DNA of 64,000 nucleotides from an uncultured Collinsella sp. Its GTDB lineage: Bacteria > Actinomycetota > Coriobacteriia > Coriobacteriales > Coriobacteriaceae. Numbering within the stretch: position 1 is the stretch's first letter; every line of letters starts with the position of its first letter. A model generated the notes under the pieces. That model did no database searches, was not told the DNA's origin, and saw only the letters and a program-made list of their open reading frames with translations. The position numbers were made by a program, and so were the translations under genes. The stretch covers positions 13,430 to 77,429 of the forward strand of contig CABVCJ010000001.1 of assembly GCA_902496845.1 (NCBI GenBank), given 5' to 3'. Positions 55,333-62,616 of this stretch are shown piece after piece.

Positions 55333-55974
55333 TTAGAGCCCCAGGATCTCCTTGACCTTGGCGATGATGGTCTCATCGGTGGCGTTGGCAAAGAAGTACT
55401 CCTGGAAGTGCTCGCCAGCCAGGGCGCCGCGGACCAGGTCCTGATCGATCTCGCCCAGGACGTCGACGAGCGGACGCATAGTCACAGCGCGCACGCCGTC
55501 GAGGATCTTCTTGTTGCGCTGCTCGGGCTCAACACGCTCGGCAGGATAGCCGTTGCCCGAACCAAAGCCAAAGAGCTTCTCAAAGGTGTACTCGAGGTTG
55601 AGCTCCTGGCCCCAGCCGTTCTTGAGGGCGAAGGGCATGGCGACAGCGTTACCGTCGTTGACCTGGGCAAAGGTGTAGGCATCGAGCGGGTCGGCAACAT
55701 GGCCGCACAGCACGCCGGGGAAGGAGTTGCAGGCGAGCATGGCGCCCTCGCCGGTGCCACAGCCGGTCACGACGTAGTCGGCAGCGCCGGAGTTGAGCAG
55801 CACGGCGGCCAGGATGCCGTTCTGCACATAGGTGAGGGGCTTGGAGTCGGCGTCGGCATACATGCCATAGTTAAAGACGGTGTGGCCCATGGGCTCGACA
55901 ACCTTCTTAAGGGCAGCCTCGATCATAGGGTTCTTGGAGTTCTGAGAGTTTTCGTTGATCAGAGCGATTTTCAT
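55333..55974 (-). CDS. RpiB/LacA/LacB-family isomerase, DhuI-like (unsaturated uronate isomerase)
   Basis: 213 residues. RpiB/LacAB motifs: MKIALINENSQNSKNP at the start, ADYVVTGCGTGEGAMLACNS (catalytic Cys and GTG-G region) and HVADPLDAYTFAQVNDGNAV. It is longer than RpiB (about 150 aa), with a C-terminal extension, like the streptococcal DhuI that isomerises 4-deoxy-5-hexosulose uronate. It lies next to a short-chain dehydrogenase resembling DhuD, as in those organisms. Together they would turn unsaturated uronate released by GH105 into 2-keto-3-deoxygluconate. A ribose-5-phosphate isomerase role is less likely. Confidence 0.85.
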   Translation of the reverse strand: MKIALINENSQNSKNPMIEAALKKVVEPMGHTVFNYGMYADADSKPLTYVQNGILAAVLLNSGAADYVVTGCGTGEGAMLACNSFPGVLCGHVADPLDAYTFAQVNDGNAVAMPFALKNGWGQELNLEYTFEKLFGFGSGNGYPAERVEPEQRNKKILDGVRAVTMRPLVDVLGEIDQDLVRGALAGEHFQEYFFANATDETIIAKVKEILGL

Positions 55975-55999
55975 TGCGAATTACCTTCCTATTTCTAAC

Positions 56000-56063
56000 T
56001 TGCGGTGGAATACGGACTGTTTTGCCTGATAGAAGCCAAAACCAATCCTTATCTCACCGCAAC
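56000..56063. repeat. Dispersed palindromic repeat, copy 2
   Basis: TTGCGGTGGAATACGGACTG... (56000-56024) pairs imperfectly with 56038-56063. The left arm is nearly identical to copy 1 at 53081-53105, in the same orientation. A further partial copy (AGTTGCGGTGACG) lies at 56101-56113, between the two minus-strand genes. Confidence 0.75.
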
Positions 56064-56114
56064 TCAAATGAAAAACGAGTGGATGAAACCTGATGTGGGC
56101 AGTTGCGGTGACGC

Positions 56115-56924
56115 TTATTGAGGCTGCTTTCCAATGTATGCGAGGATGCCGCCGTCGACGTAGAGGATGTGGCCGTTGACGAAGTTCGACGCGTCGGAAG
56201 CCAAGAACACGGCGGGGCCCTTCAGATCCTCGGGCGTGCCCCAACGGGCGGCCGGCGTCTTGGCAATGATGAACTGGTCAAACGGGTGGCGGCTGCCGTC
56301 GGGCTGCGTCTCGCGCAGCGGTGCGGTCTGCGGCGTGGCGATGTAGCCGGGTCCAATGCCGTTGCACTGGATATTGGCCTCGCCAAACTCCGAGCAGATG
56401 TTCTTGGTGAGCATCTTGAGTCCGCCCTTGGCCGCGGCATAGCCGGCGATGGTCTCGCGGCCCAGCTCGCTCATCATCGAGCAGATGTTGATGATCTTGC
56501 CGTGGCCCTTGGCGATCATGCCGGGCAGGCAGGCCTTGGACACGATAAACGGTGCGTTGAGGTCAATATCGACGACGCGGCGGAAGTCCTCGGCGCTCAT
56601 GTCGAGCATCGGGGTACGCTGGATGACGCCGGCGTTGTTGACCAGGATGTCGGGCGTGGTGCCAAAGTCGGCCTCGATCTTGGCGATGAGCTCGGCGACG
56701 ACAGTCTCGTCGGTGACGTCGGCAACATAGCCGTGAGCGTCAAAGCCCAGCTCACGGTAGTGCTTCTCGGCTTCGGCGACTTTGTCGGCGTGACGGGCGT
56801 TAAAGGCGATCTTGGCGCCGGCCTCTCCGAGCGCCTCGGCGATAGCCATGCCAATGCCATAGGTGGCGCCGGTTACCAGTGCGACCTTGCCGTCCAGACG
56901 GAAGCTGTCCATAAGATCAGACAT
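56115..56924 (-). CDS. Short-chain dehydrogenase, DhuD/KduD/gluconate-5-dehydrogenase-like
   Basis: 269 residues from ATG 56924, with GAAAGGA upstream; an ATG nine codons earlier overlaps an operator-like site. SDR motifs: KVALVTGATYGIGMAIAEAL (cofactor loop), DILVNNAGVIQRTPM, catalytic YAAAKGGLK (Tyr and Lys) with Ser in INICSMMSELG, and the C-terminal FVNGHILYVDGGILA. It fits a reductase that converts the DhuI product to 2-keto-3-deoxygluconate. The adjacent RpiB-like gene on the same strand supports this. Confidence 0.87.
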   Translation of the reverse strand: MSDLMDSFRLDGKVALVTGATYGIGMAIAEALGEAGAKIAFNARHADKVAEAEKHYRELGFDAHGYVADVTDETVVAELIAKIEADFGTTPDILVNNAGVIQRTPMLDMSAEDFRRVVDIDLNAPFIVSKACLPGMIAKGHGKIINICSMMSELGRETIAGYAAAKGGLKMLTKNICSEFGEANIQCNGIGPGYIATPQTAPLRETQPDGSRHPFDQFIIAKTPAARWGTPEDLKGPAVFLASDASNFVNGHILYVDGGILAYIGKQPQ

Positions 56925-56940
56925 AGCGATCCTTTCAAAA

Positions 56941-57043
56941 GAAACGTTCATCTATATAAGTCTTGCTTTTCATACAAGGTCAGTATAGGAGAAGAGGAGG
57001 ATTTAAAAATCAGATTCTCCTAAAATCAGGTGAACGTTCACTT
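56941..57043 (-). promoter_or_regulatory. Promoter of the DhuD/DhuI-like genes with two uronate-regulon sites
   Basis: AGGTGAACGTTCACTT (57028-57043) and a weaker GAAACGTTCATC (56941-56952), centre distance 90 bp. On the minus strand a TATACT -10 (about 56983-56988) lies between them. Confidence 0.6.
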
Positions 57044-57084
57044 TTAAAAGGTAAACGGTGATCTCGCCCTTGCCGCACGGACGT

Positions 57085-57462
57085 TTATTCGCCCTGTTCC
57101 TGCGTGCCCTCTGCGATCATGTTGCGGTTGTACACCAGATGCAGGTACATCGCGTCGTGCGCCGCGGTGGGATTGCGCGAGGCGATGGCGTCGGCCACAT
57201 CGCGGTGCGTGCGGATAGTTTCCTCGACGAGCTTTTTGCCGGTCACGTCGATAAAGAGGGGGACGGATGCCTTGAGCACGCCCATCAGGCGGGGAACGAC
57301 GAGGTTTCCGGAGCTCTCGGCAATGGCATTGTGGAACGCGGTGTCGGCGGCGGAGTAATCCTCACCGGCCTCGGCCAGGCGCTCGGATTCGTCGCAGAGC
57401 TCTTTGATACAGACGACCTGGTCGTTGGTTGCGTGCTCGGCCGCCATGCGCGCCATCTGCGG
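57085..57462 (-). pseudogene. GntR-family regulator fragment (FCD ligand domain only)
   Basis: From the C-terminus inward, the FCD domain is recognisable: AADTAFHNAIAESSGNLVVP (Asp and His metal ligands), IRTHRDVADAIASRNPTAAH and AMYLHLVYNRNMIAEG. Homology begins abruptly around ARMAAEHATNDQ, and the N-terminal winged-helix DNA-binding domain is missing. The codons further upstream in the frame are antisense to a GntP fragment. The protein could no longer bind DNA. The break point is about 57455-57465. Confidence 0.8.
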
Positions 57463-57625
57463 CGGCGCCACGGCGCTCTCGCACGTCAACGATGCCGGTT
57501 TTTGGATGTGCTCCTCGTTCCTGGAGATTGACGAGAAGACCACCCTCAAGTCCTGGACCGTTATGGAGACGCTCATCGGCCTTTCGGGTCTTGCCTGCGC
57601 CTTGGTGATTTCGTTCTTCGCCTAG
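57461..57625 (+). pseudogene. C-terminal fragment of a GntP-family gluconate permease
   Basis: About 54 codons in frame to a TAG: GGATALSHVNDAGFWMCSSF, then TLKSWTVMETLIGLSGLACA. This is the end of a GntP-type gluconate:H+ symporter (compare the S-H-V-N-D-x-G-F-W motif of the family). The first 400 or so residues are absent, and the fragment begins at the junction with the GntR fragment. The original order was probably gntR (minus) / gntP-dehydratase (plus), with the middle deleted. Confidence 0.78.
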
Positions 57626-57724
57626 TCGGGCATCTTTTGCCGAGCACATCGCTCGGCAGCCACCTACACCAGATTTATTCACCAACGATTGGTACAACCG
57701 TTCAATCCAAAAGAGGAGAACATC

Positions 57725-59503
57725 ATGGACGAGAAAACCAAAGCACAGATTCAGCAGGAGGCCGCCGACCTGGTTGCCAAGCTGCAGCCGCGTTCTGGCA
57801 AGTTCCGCACCATCAGCCCCGAGATGGACCCGCTGCGCCTGGGCTCTGGCTGGAGCATCGAAGACCTGGACAAGCCGCAGGTCATCATCGAGTCGACCTT
57901 TGGCGATTCGCACCCGGGTTCTGCCGGCCTGCTCGAGCTGGTCGAGGAGGTGCGCGCTGGCGTTGCCGAGGCTGGTGGCCACGGTGCCCGTTACTTCTGC
58001 ACCGACATTTGCGACGGTGAGGCCCAGGGCCACGACGGCATCAACTACTCGCTGCCCAGCCGCGACATGATCGCCAACATGATCGAGATCCACGCCAAGG
58101 CCACCCCGTTCGATGCCGGTGTCTTCGTTGCCAGCTGCGATAAGGGCCTGCCCGCGAACCTCATGGCCATGGGCCGCATCAACATCCCCTCGATCGTCGT
58201 CACCGGCGGCGTCATGGATGCAGGCCCTGACCTGCTGACCCTGGAGCAGCTCGGCGCCATCTCGGCCCGCTATGAGCGCGGCGAGATTTCCCGCGAGGAG
58301 CTCGAGTTTGCCAAGCACAACGCATGCCCCAGCTGCGGCGCCTGCTCCTTTATGGGTACCGCCTCGACCATGCAGGTTACCGCCGAGGCCCTGGGCCTTA
58401 TGCTCCCCGGCACGGCTCTGCTGCCCGCAACCAGCTCCGATCTGCGTGAGTTTGCGCGCGAGGCTGGCCGTCAGTCCGTGTGGCTCTCCGAGCACAACCT
58501 GTGCCCCCGCGACATCGTGACCAAGGAGTCCTTCGAGAATCTCATCATGGTCCACGGCGCCATCTCCGGTTCCACCAACTCGCTGCTGCACATTCCCGCG
58601 ATCGCCCGCGAGTTTGGCATCGAGATGTCCGCCGACGATTTCGATCGCCTGCACCGTGGCGCCCACTATCTGCTCAACGTTCGCCCCGCAGGCGAGTGGC
58701 CGGCGCAGTTCTTCTACTATGCGGGCGGCGTGCCGCGCATCATGGAGGAGATCAAGTCGATGCTCCACCTCGACGTTATGACCGTCACCGGCAAGACTCT
58801 CGGCGAAAACCTCGAGGACCTTAAGAACAATGGCTACTACGAGAAGTGTGGCCGCTACTTGGAGAAGTGGAACCTTAGGCGCGAGGACATCATTCGCCCG
58901 TTTGACCAGGCTTTTGGTACCGACGGCTCCATCGCCATCCTCCACGGCAATCTTGCTCCCGAGGGCGCGGTCGTCAAGCACACCGTCGTTCCGCGCGAGA
59001 TGTTCCAGGCTACGCTCAAAGCCCGTCCGTTCGACTGCGAGGAGGACGCCATTCACGCCGTCCTGACGCACGAGGTCAAGCCCGGCGATGCCGTTATCAT
59101 TCGCTATGAGGGACCCAAGGGTTCCGGTATGCCCGAGATGTTCTACACCACCGAAGCTATCGCCAGCGACCCCGAGCTGGGCGCGAGCATTGCCCTGATC
59201 ACTGACGGCCGCTTCTCCGGCGCCTCCAAGGGCCCGGCTATCGGTCACGTTTCGCCCGAGGCCGCTGTGGGCGGTCCGATTGCCCTGATTGAGGAGGGCG
59301 ACCTTATCCGAATCAACATCCCCGAGCGCTCGCTGTCCATCGTGGGCATCGCCGGTAAGGAGATGGAGCCGGCCGAGGTCGACGCCGTCCTGGCCGAGCG
59401 CCGAGCCGCTTGGAAGCCCAAGGCTAATCGCTATACCTCCGGCACGCTCAAGTTCTTTACCGAGCATGCAGTTTCCGCCATTCAAGGGGGCTACATGGAG
59501 TAG
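57725..59503 (+). CDS. IlvD/Edd-family sugar-acid dehydratase
   Basis: 592 residues from ATG 57725, with GAGGAG upstream. FeS-cluster cysteines appear in FVASCDKGLPANLMA and NACPSCGACSFMGTAST; other landmarks are GRINIPSIVVTGG, MVHGAISGSTNSLLHI, LHGNLAPEGAVVKHT and ITDGRFSGASKGPAIGHVSP. It is closer in length and layout to sugar-acid dehydratases (xylonate, arabinonate, gluconate) than to biosynthetic IlvD. The upstream GntP remnant suggests gluconate or another aldonate, giving a 2-keto-3-deoxy acid. Its normal promoter may have been lost in the upstream deletion. Confidence 0.87.
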   Translation: MDEKTKAQIQQEAADLVAKLQPRSGKFRTISPEMDPLRLGSGWSIEDLDKPQVIIESTFGDSHPGSAGLLELVEEVRAGVAEAGGHGARYFCTDICDGEAQGHDGINYSLPSRDMIANMIEIHAKATPFDAGVFVASCDKGLPANLMAMGRINIPSIVVTGGVMDAGPDLLTLEQLGAISARYERGEISREELEFAKHNACPSCGACSFMGTASTMQVTAEALGLMLPGTALLPATSSDLREFAREAGRQSVWLSEHNLCPRDIVTKESFENLIMVHGAISGSTNSLLHIPAIAREFGIEMSADDFDRLHRGAHYLLNVRPAGEWPAQFFYYAGGVPRIMEEIKSMLHLDVMTVTGKTLGENLEDLKNNGYYEKCGRYLEKWNLRREDIIRPFDQAFGTDGSIAILHGNLAPEGAVVKHTVVPREMFQATLKARPFDCEEDAIHAVLTHEVKPGDAVIIRYEGPKGSGMPEMFYTTEAIASDPELGASIALITDGRFSGASKGPAIGHVSPEAAVGGPIALIEEGDLIRINIPERSLSIVGIAGKEMEPAEVDAVLAERRAAWKPKANRYTSGTLKFFTEHAVSAIQGGYME

Positions 59504-59547
59504 CGCCCATGCGCATCAAATATCTCCTCTCATAGATGAGCGGCACG

Positions 59548-59584
59548 AAAAGCTCCGAGCTTGCACGAGCTCGGAGCTTTTTTC
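59548..59584 (+). terminator. Intrinsic terminator of the dehydratase gene (bidirectional form)
   Basis: AAAAGCTCCGAGCT / AGCTCGGAGCTTTT perfect arms around TGCACG, followed by TT and preceded by a short A-run. Confidence 0.92.
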
Positions 59585-59608
59585 GTCTGGATTGGGGACG
59601 CATAGCCG

Positions 59609-59732
59609 GACGTAAACAATTTGCGTCTGGTAATAAGCGTACGAAAGCGCAATTTACGTCTTAATTTCGGACGCAAATCAAGACGAAAACCGTTTACGTC
59701 TGCTTTAAATCCGTACGAAAACGGTTTTCGTC
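59609..59732. repeat. Cluster of four ACG-AAA/TTT-CGT palindromes
   Basis: Related palindromes at 59609-59627 (GACGTAAACAATTTGCGTC), 59641-59660, 59682-59700 and 59713-59732 (last core ACGAAAACGGTTTTCGT). Half-site (G)ACGNAAA, centre spacings about 32, 41 and 31 bp. They lie between convergent genes, so a promoter role is not obvious. Confidence 0.6.
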
Positions 59733-59752
59733 TTGCAGGGCAGTTGTCGTTT

Positions 59753-60843
59753 CTACAGTTCAGCTTCCAGTTCGGCTTTGTGCTCGTAGAGGTAGTCGCG
59801 CATGTAGGGGATGGCAAATGAGACCTTGCCGTACGAAGGAGCCTCGATAATCGATTCTCTTAACAGGCGGCTGCGGACGGAGCTCACCTGTTGAGGCGTT
59901 TTGTTTAGGGCGTCGGCAACCATGCTGGTCGAGCTCGTCTGCCCCAAAGACGCCATGCTCAGCAGATAAGCGATGCACGTGGGCGGAATGCGCTGCAGCG
60001 CGGGCTCAATCACCATGCCGCAGAAGCGTTCGCGTGCCGTTGCAATGCCACGCTCGGCTTCTTCTTCTCCAATAATCGCTGTATGTGCGCGTCTTGCCAA
60101 CTGCCATGCGTAGTATCCAACGAGTTGGATCATGAAAGGATAGCCTTGCGTTGCCTCGGCAAGTTGGCCGGCAATACCTGGCTGCAACTCCATGCCAGAC
60201 GCTTCAATGGTTTCCTCGAGGGAGTACGACACTTCGGTTACTGCCACAGCCTTCAGGTCAAAGGGGAGGGCACGGCGCAAAAACGTAAGTGTCTTTCCGT
60301 TGATGATGCTTTCAATCATCGAAGGCAGCCCAGCAAAAACAAAGGCGATATCAAGGTCTTCGCCGATAACCTGCTGAATCGCAATGGAGAGCGTTCGGAC
60401 CTCATCGAGCTCTGCGTCTTGAACCTCGTCGAGAGTGATGAGCAGGCCATTTCCATTCTTGGATATTGTCTGTCTCATGGCGTCGCGTAGCGATGGGCCG
60501 ATTCGCTCAATGTCTATGCTGCCGATGGATATGCCAGCTACGGTGGGCTCAAACCTGGCGTGTTTGGCCTGGAATTTGGGCTGCAGCTGTTCGAGAATGC
60601 GCTGGCAAAGTCCCTCGGTTGCGACCTCTTTTATGACCGTCCAGCCACGGCTTTGCGCCAAACGTGAGCACTCGTCAAGGAGGACCGTCTTGCCCGTTCC
60701 ACGGATGCCGGCTATGCGCATTAGGCGCCCAGGGGCACCAGGCCCGTTGACGAGGCCTTCACTGAATTCTTCGAGCACATCTTCGCGGCCGATAATCGTG
60801 GAGGTGTTTTACCTGCTGTGGGCTTAAAAGGGTTTGTTTGCAT
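59753..60843 (-). pseudogene. AAA/STAND-like ATPase with a frameshift near its start
   Basis: The main frame (from 60778 down, 341 residues) has the P-loop IAGIRGTGKTVLLDECSRL, Walker B LLITLDEVQDAEL, a sensor-like VFAGLPSMIES, and a winged-helix-like C-terminus. It starts only at a GTG lacking a ribosome binding site. A better start is ATG 60843, with AAAGGTGG upstream, reading MQTNPFKPTAGKTPP, the family's usual beginning. One extra base near 60809-60815 would join it to TIIGREDVLEEFSEG. So the gene carries a one-base deletion, or the sequence has an indel. Function unknown; such ATPases often act as regulators or in defence. Confidence 0.75.
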
Positions 60844-60860
60844 GTGAGCCACCTTTGCTC

Positions 60861-60920
60861 AAGATATAGCAAGATATAGCAAGATATAGCAAAGTATAGT
60901 GAGATATAGCAACGTATAGC
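60861..60920. repeat. Six-unit tandem repeat of 10 bp
   Basis: Three exact AAGATATAGC units, then AAAGTATAGT, GAGATATAGC and AACGTATAGC. The period equals one helical turn. It lies directly upstream of the ribosome binding site of the ATPase gene. On that strand each unit reads GCTATATCTT, a -10-like sequence. Confidence 0.9.
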
Positions 60921-60946
60921 GCTGTTTGCGGGTTCTTACGGTGGTG

Positions 60947-61627
60947 CTATTTCCCGAATGCCGCGCGGATAAAGCGCTGGGCGAACAGCTTGTTGGCGAC
61001 GTTGATGACATGGCCCAGGAACAGTGCCGAGATGGCGGTCGTGACGCCAAAGCCGCCCAGGTTGTACATAAAGATCAGCGACAACGCGAGCGAGGCGGCG
61101 ACATGTGAGCAATCAAACACGACTTTTACGTCACCAAAGCGGCGTTTAAGCTTTTCGGCAATGACTTGCACCAAGCCGTCGGGCGCGTTGGGGACAACGC
61201 CCATGTTGACGACGAGACTTACGCCAAATGCGGTGACAGCGAGGGAGAGCAGCATGGTCGCAATCTGTGTGGGGAGTGCCGTGGGATGCAGTGGGTTGAC
61301 CGCCATGAAGAGGTCGGTCAAGCCGCCAATCAGCGTTGAGAAGAACAACTCGAGCAGGATGCGCGGCTGGAACTCGCTTCGCAAGATGGCTAATTGCGCC
61401 ACGATGTAGGCGACGTAGGTTGCGGTGATCCAAAAGCCGAGCGTCTTGCCAGTGAGCATGGATAGGGTTGTGGCAAAGCACGTGAGCGCGGCGACGCCCA
61501 GGCCGGATGCCGTCTGGAGACTCATACCGAGTGCCAGTACTGCAACGCCCACCAGATACATCAGCATTCTGATGACGGTATGGCACCAGTCGATGTTCTC
61601 GCCATGCATGATGATGAGCGGTCGCAT
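60947..61627 (-). CDS. YczE/YitT-like integral membrane protein
   Basis: 226 residues with about five to six helices: MLMYLVGVAVLALGMSLQTA at the N-terminus, a middle LEFFFSTLIGGLTDLFMAV-like region, LSLAVTAFGVSLVVNMGVVP, and FGVTTAISALFLGHVINVAN near the end. It resembles the YczE/YyaS/YitT group, whose role is not well defined. GAAAGGA precedes the ATG. A strong hairpin with a U-tract lies in the leader just upstream, so expression may be controlled by attenuation. Confidence 0.8.
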   Translation of the reverse strand: MRPLIIMHGENIDWCHTVIRMLMYLVGVAVLALGMSLQTASGLGVAALTCFATTLSMLTGKTLGFWITATYVAYIVAQLAILRSEFQPRILLELFFSTLIGGLTDLFMAVNPLHPTALPTQIATMLLSLAVTAFGVSLVVNMGVVPNAPDGLVQVIAEKLKRRFGDVKVVFDCSHVAASLALSLIFMYNLGGFGVTTAISALFLGHVINVANKLFAQRFIRAAFGK

Positions 61628-61654
61628 GTTGCTACCCGTCCTTTCGGTTGTGTG

Positions 61655-61732
61655 AAAAAGCTGACCCGGGCCGGCAAAAGAGGGTTATCGGAGGCACTGC
61701 TGCAAAAGCAGAAAAGCCGGCCCCACGGTCAG
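61655..61732 (-). promoter_or_regulatory. Leader hairpin with U-tract before the YczE-like gene (candidate attenuator)
   Basis: On the minus strand, arm CTGACCGTGGGGCCGGC (61732-61716) pairs with GCCGGCCCGGGTCAG (61675-61661), followed by CTTTTT, 28 bp before the start codon. Upstream segments 61741-61790 (GTCTCG...CGAGAC enclosing GGAC-CTTTA-GTCC) are also structured. Confidence 0.5.
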
Positions 61733-61808
61733 TCGTCTAGGAAGTGTCTCGCTGTGCCGGAATGGGACTAAAGGTCCAACGAGACGGGAAGAAAGCAAAT
61801 GGCATTGC

Positions 61809-61862
61809 GTGGGCGATAAGATGCCAAGATGGTAGGGTGCGTCTTAGCATCCTATTGCCCAC
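61809..61862. repeat. Inverted repeat in the YczE-HIT divergent gap
   Basis: GTGGGCGATAAGATGC (61809-61824) and GCATCCTATTGCCCAC (61847-61862) pair in 14 of 16 positions. It may be part of the leader RNA on the minus strand or a regulator site. Confidence 0.5.
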
Positions 61863-61867
61863 GCTCA

Positions 61868-62009
61868 ACGAAATCGGTTTCGTTTGAGCCTAAGTATACG
61901 CACGGGATTTTATTTGCGAAGAGAAAAACAATAAAAAGGTGAACGTTCACCTAATCGCAACAACTCGTTGGCTGTATCATGGCGGTAGTCGATACGAAAC
62001 CGATTTCGT
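61868..62009 (+). promoter_or_regulatory. HIT/GntP regulatory region: two ACGAAA palindromes and one uronate-regulon operator
   Basis: ACGAAATCGGTTTCGT (61868-61883) and ACGAAACCGATTTCGT (61994-62009) have centres 126 bp apart (12 turns). The second is extended to perfect 15-bp arms (61985-61999 and 62004-62018). AGGTGAACGTTCACCT lies between them at 61937-61952. The ACGAAA palindrome is a LacI-type operator for a second regulator not identified here. Confidence 0.7.
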
Positions 62010-62115
62010 ATCGACTACGCATGCGTTGTATCTGTCCATTATCTGGTGGTGTAAACGAGGGGTTACACCTGCCGCAAAAGCGGCATTCATCATTGTCCAG
62101 ATCGAAAGGATCACC

Positions 62116-62550
62116 ATGGAACAGCATACCGATTGCTCGTACTGCATGTGCGGGACCGACAACACGCTCGTCGATGCCTTTGGCATCCCCATGCTTGACC
62201 TGCCTGCCAGCAAGCTCATCTTGTTTAAGGAGCAGAGTCATAAGGGCCGCGTAATCGTGGCCTCCAAGCAGCACGTCGATGACATCTCCTGCATGTCCGA
62301 GGAAGACGCCGCCGCCTTTATGGCCGATGTCCGCCACGTCGCGGCAGCGCTGCACAAGGCGTTCAATCCCGACAAGATTAACTTTGGTGCCTACGGCGAC
62401 ACCATGCATCACCTGCACGTGCATATCGTCCCCAAGTACAAGTACGACCCGTTTGAGTTTGGCGACGTGTTTGCCATGAACCCCGGTCGCGTCACGCTCG
62501 AGTCGGCTCAGTACGACGAGATCGCCCAGGCAATTGTCGCCAACCTGTAA
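62116..62550 (+). CDS. HIT-family nucleotide-binding protein
   Basis: 144 residues from ATG 62116, with GAAAGGA upstream; earlier in-frame codons run through the operators. The histidine triad is TMHHLHVHIVPKYKYDPFEF, and the N-terminus has paired Cys (DCSYCMCG), as in Zn-binding HIT hydrolases. Family enzymes hydrolyse nucleoside phosphoramidates or dinucleotides. Its place 66 bp before a gluconate-type permease, under sugar-acid operators, is odd for a housekeeping enzyme. Confidence 0.9.
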   Translation: MEQHTDCSYCMCGTDNTLVDAFGIPMLDLPASKLILFKEQSHKGRVIVASKQHVDDISCMSEEDAAAFMADVRHVAAALHKAFNPDKINFGAYGDTMHHLHVHIVPKYKYDPFEFGDVFAMNPGRVTLESAQYDEIAQAIVANL

Positions 62551-62616
62551 GCGAGTAAAAGCTGCTATTTCGAATAGAAGCACTTGGCTTCATTGCCAGT
62601 TAAAAGGAGCTTATCT

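Noticed and set aside
55333..55974. Annotation as housekeeping ribose-5-phosphate isomerase B
   Set aside because: The protein is about 60 residues longer than RpiB and sits beside a DhuD-like dehydrogenase under a uronate operator, so a DhuI-like role fits better.
60861..60920. CRISPR array
   Set aside because: Ten-bp direct tandem units without spacers; no cas genes anywhere in the window.
60859..61050. 63-codon minus-strand frame over the 10-bp repeats
   Set aside because: The hydrophobic tail (YLTILCYILLYLAIS) is only the translation of the tandem repeat.
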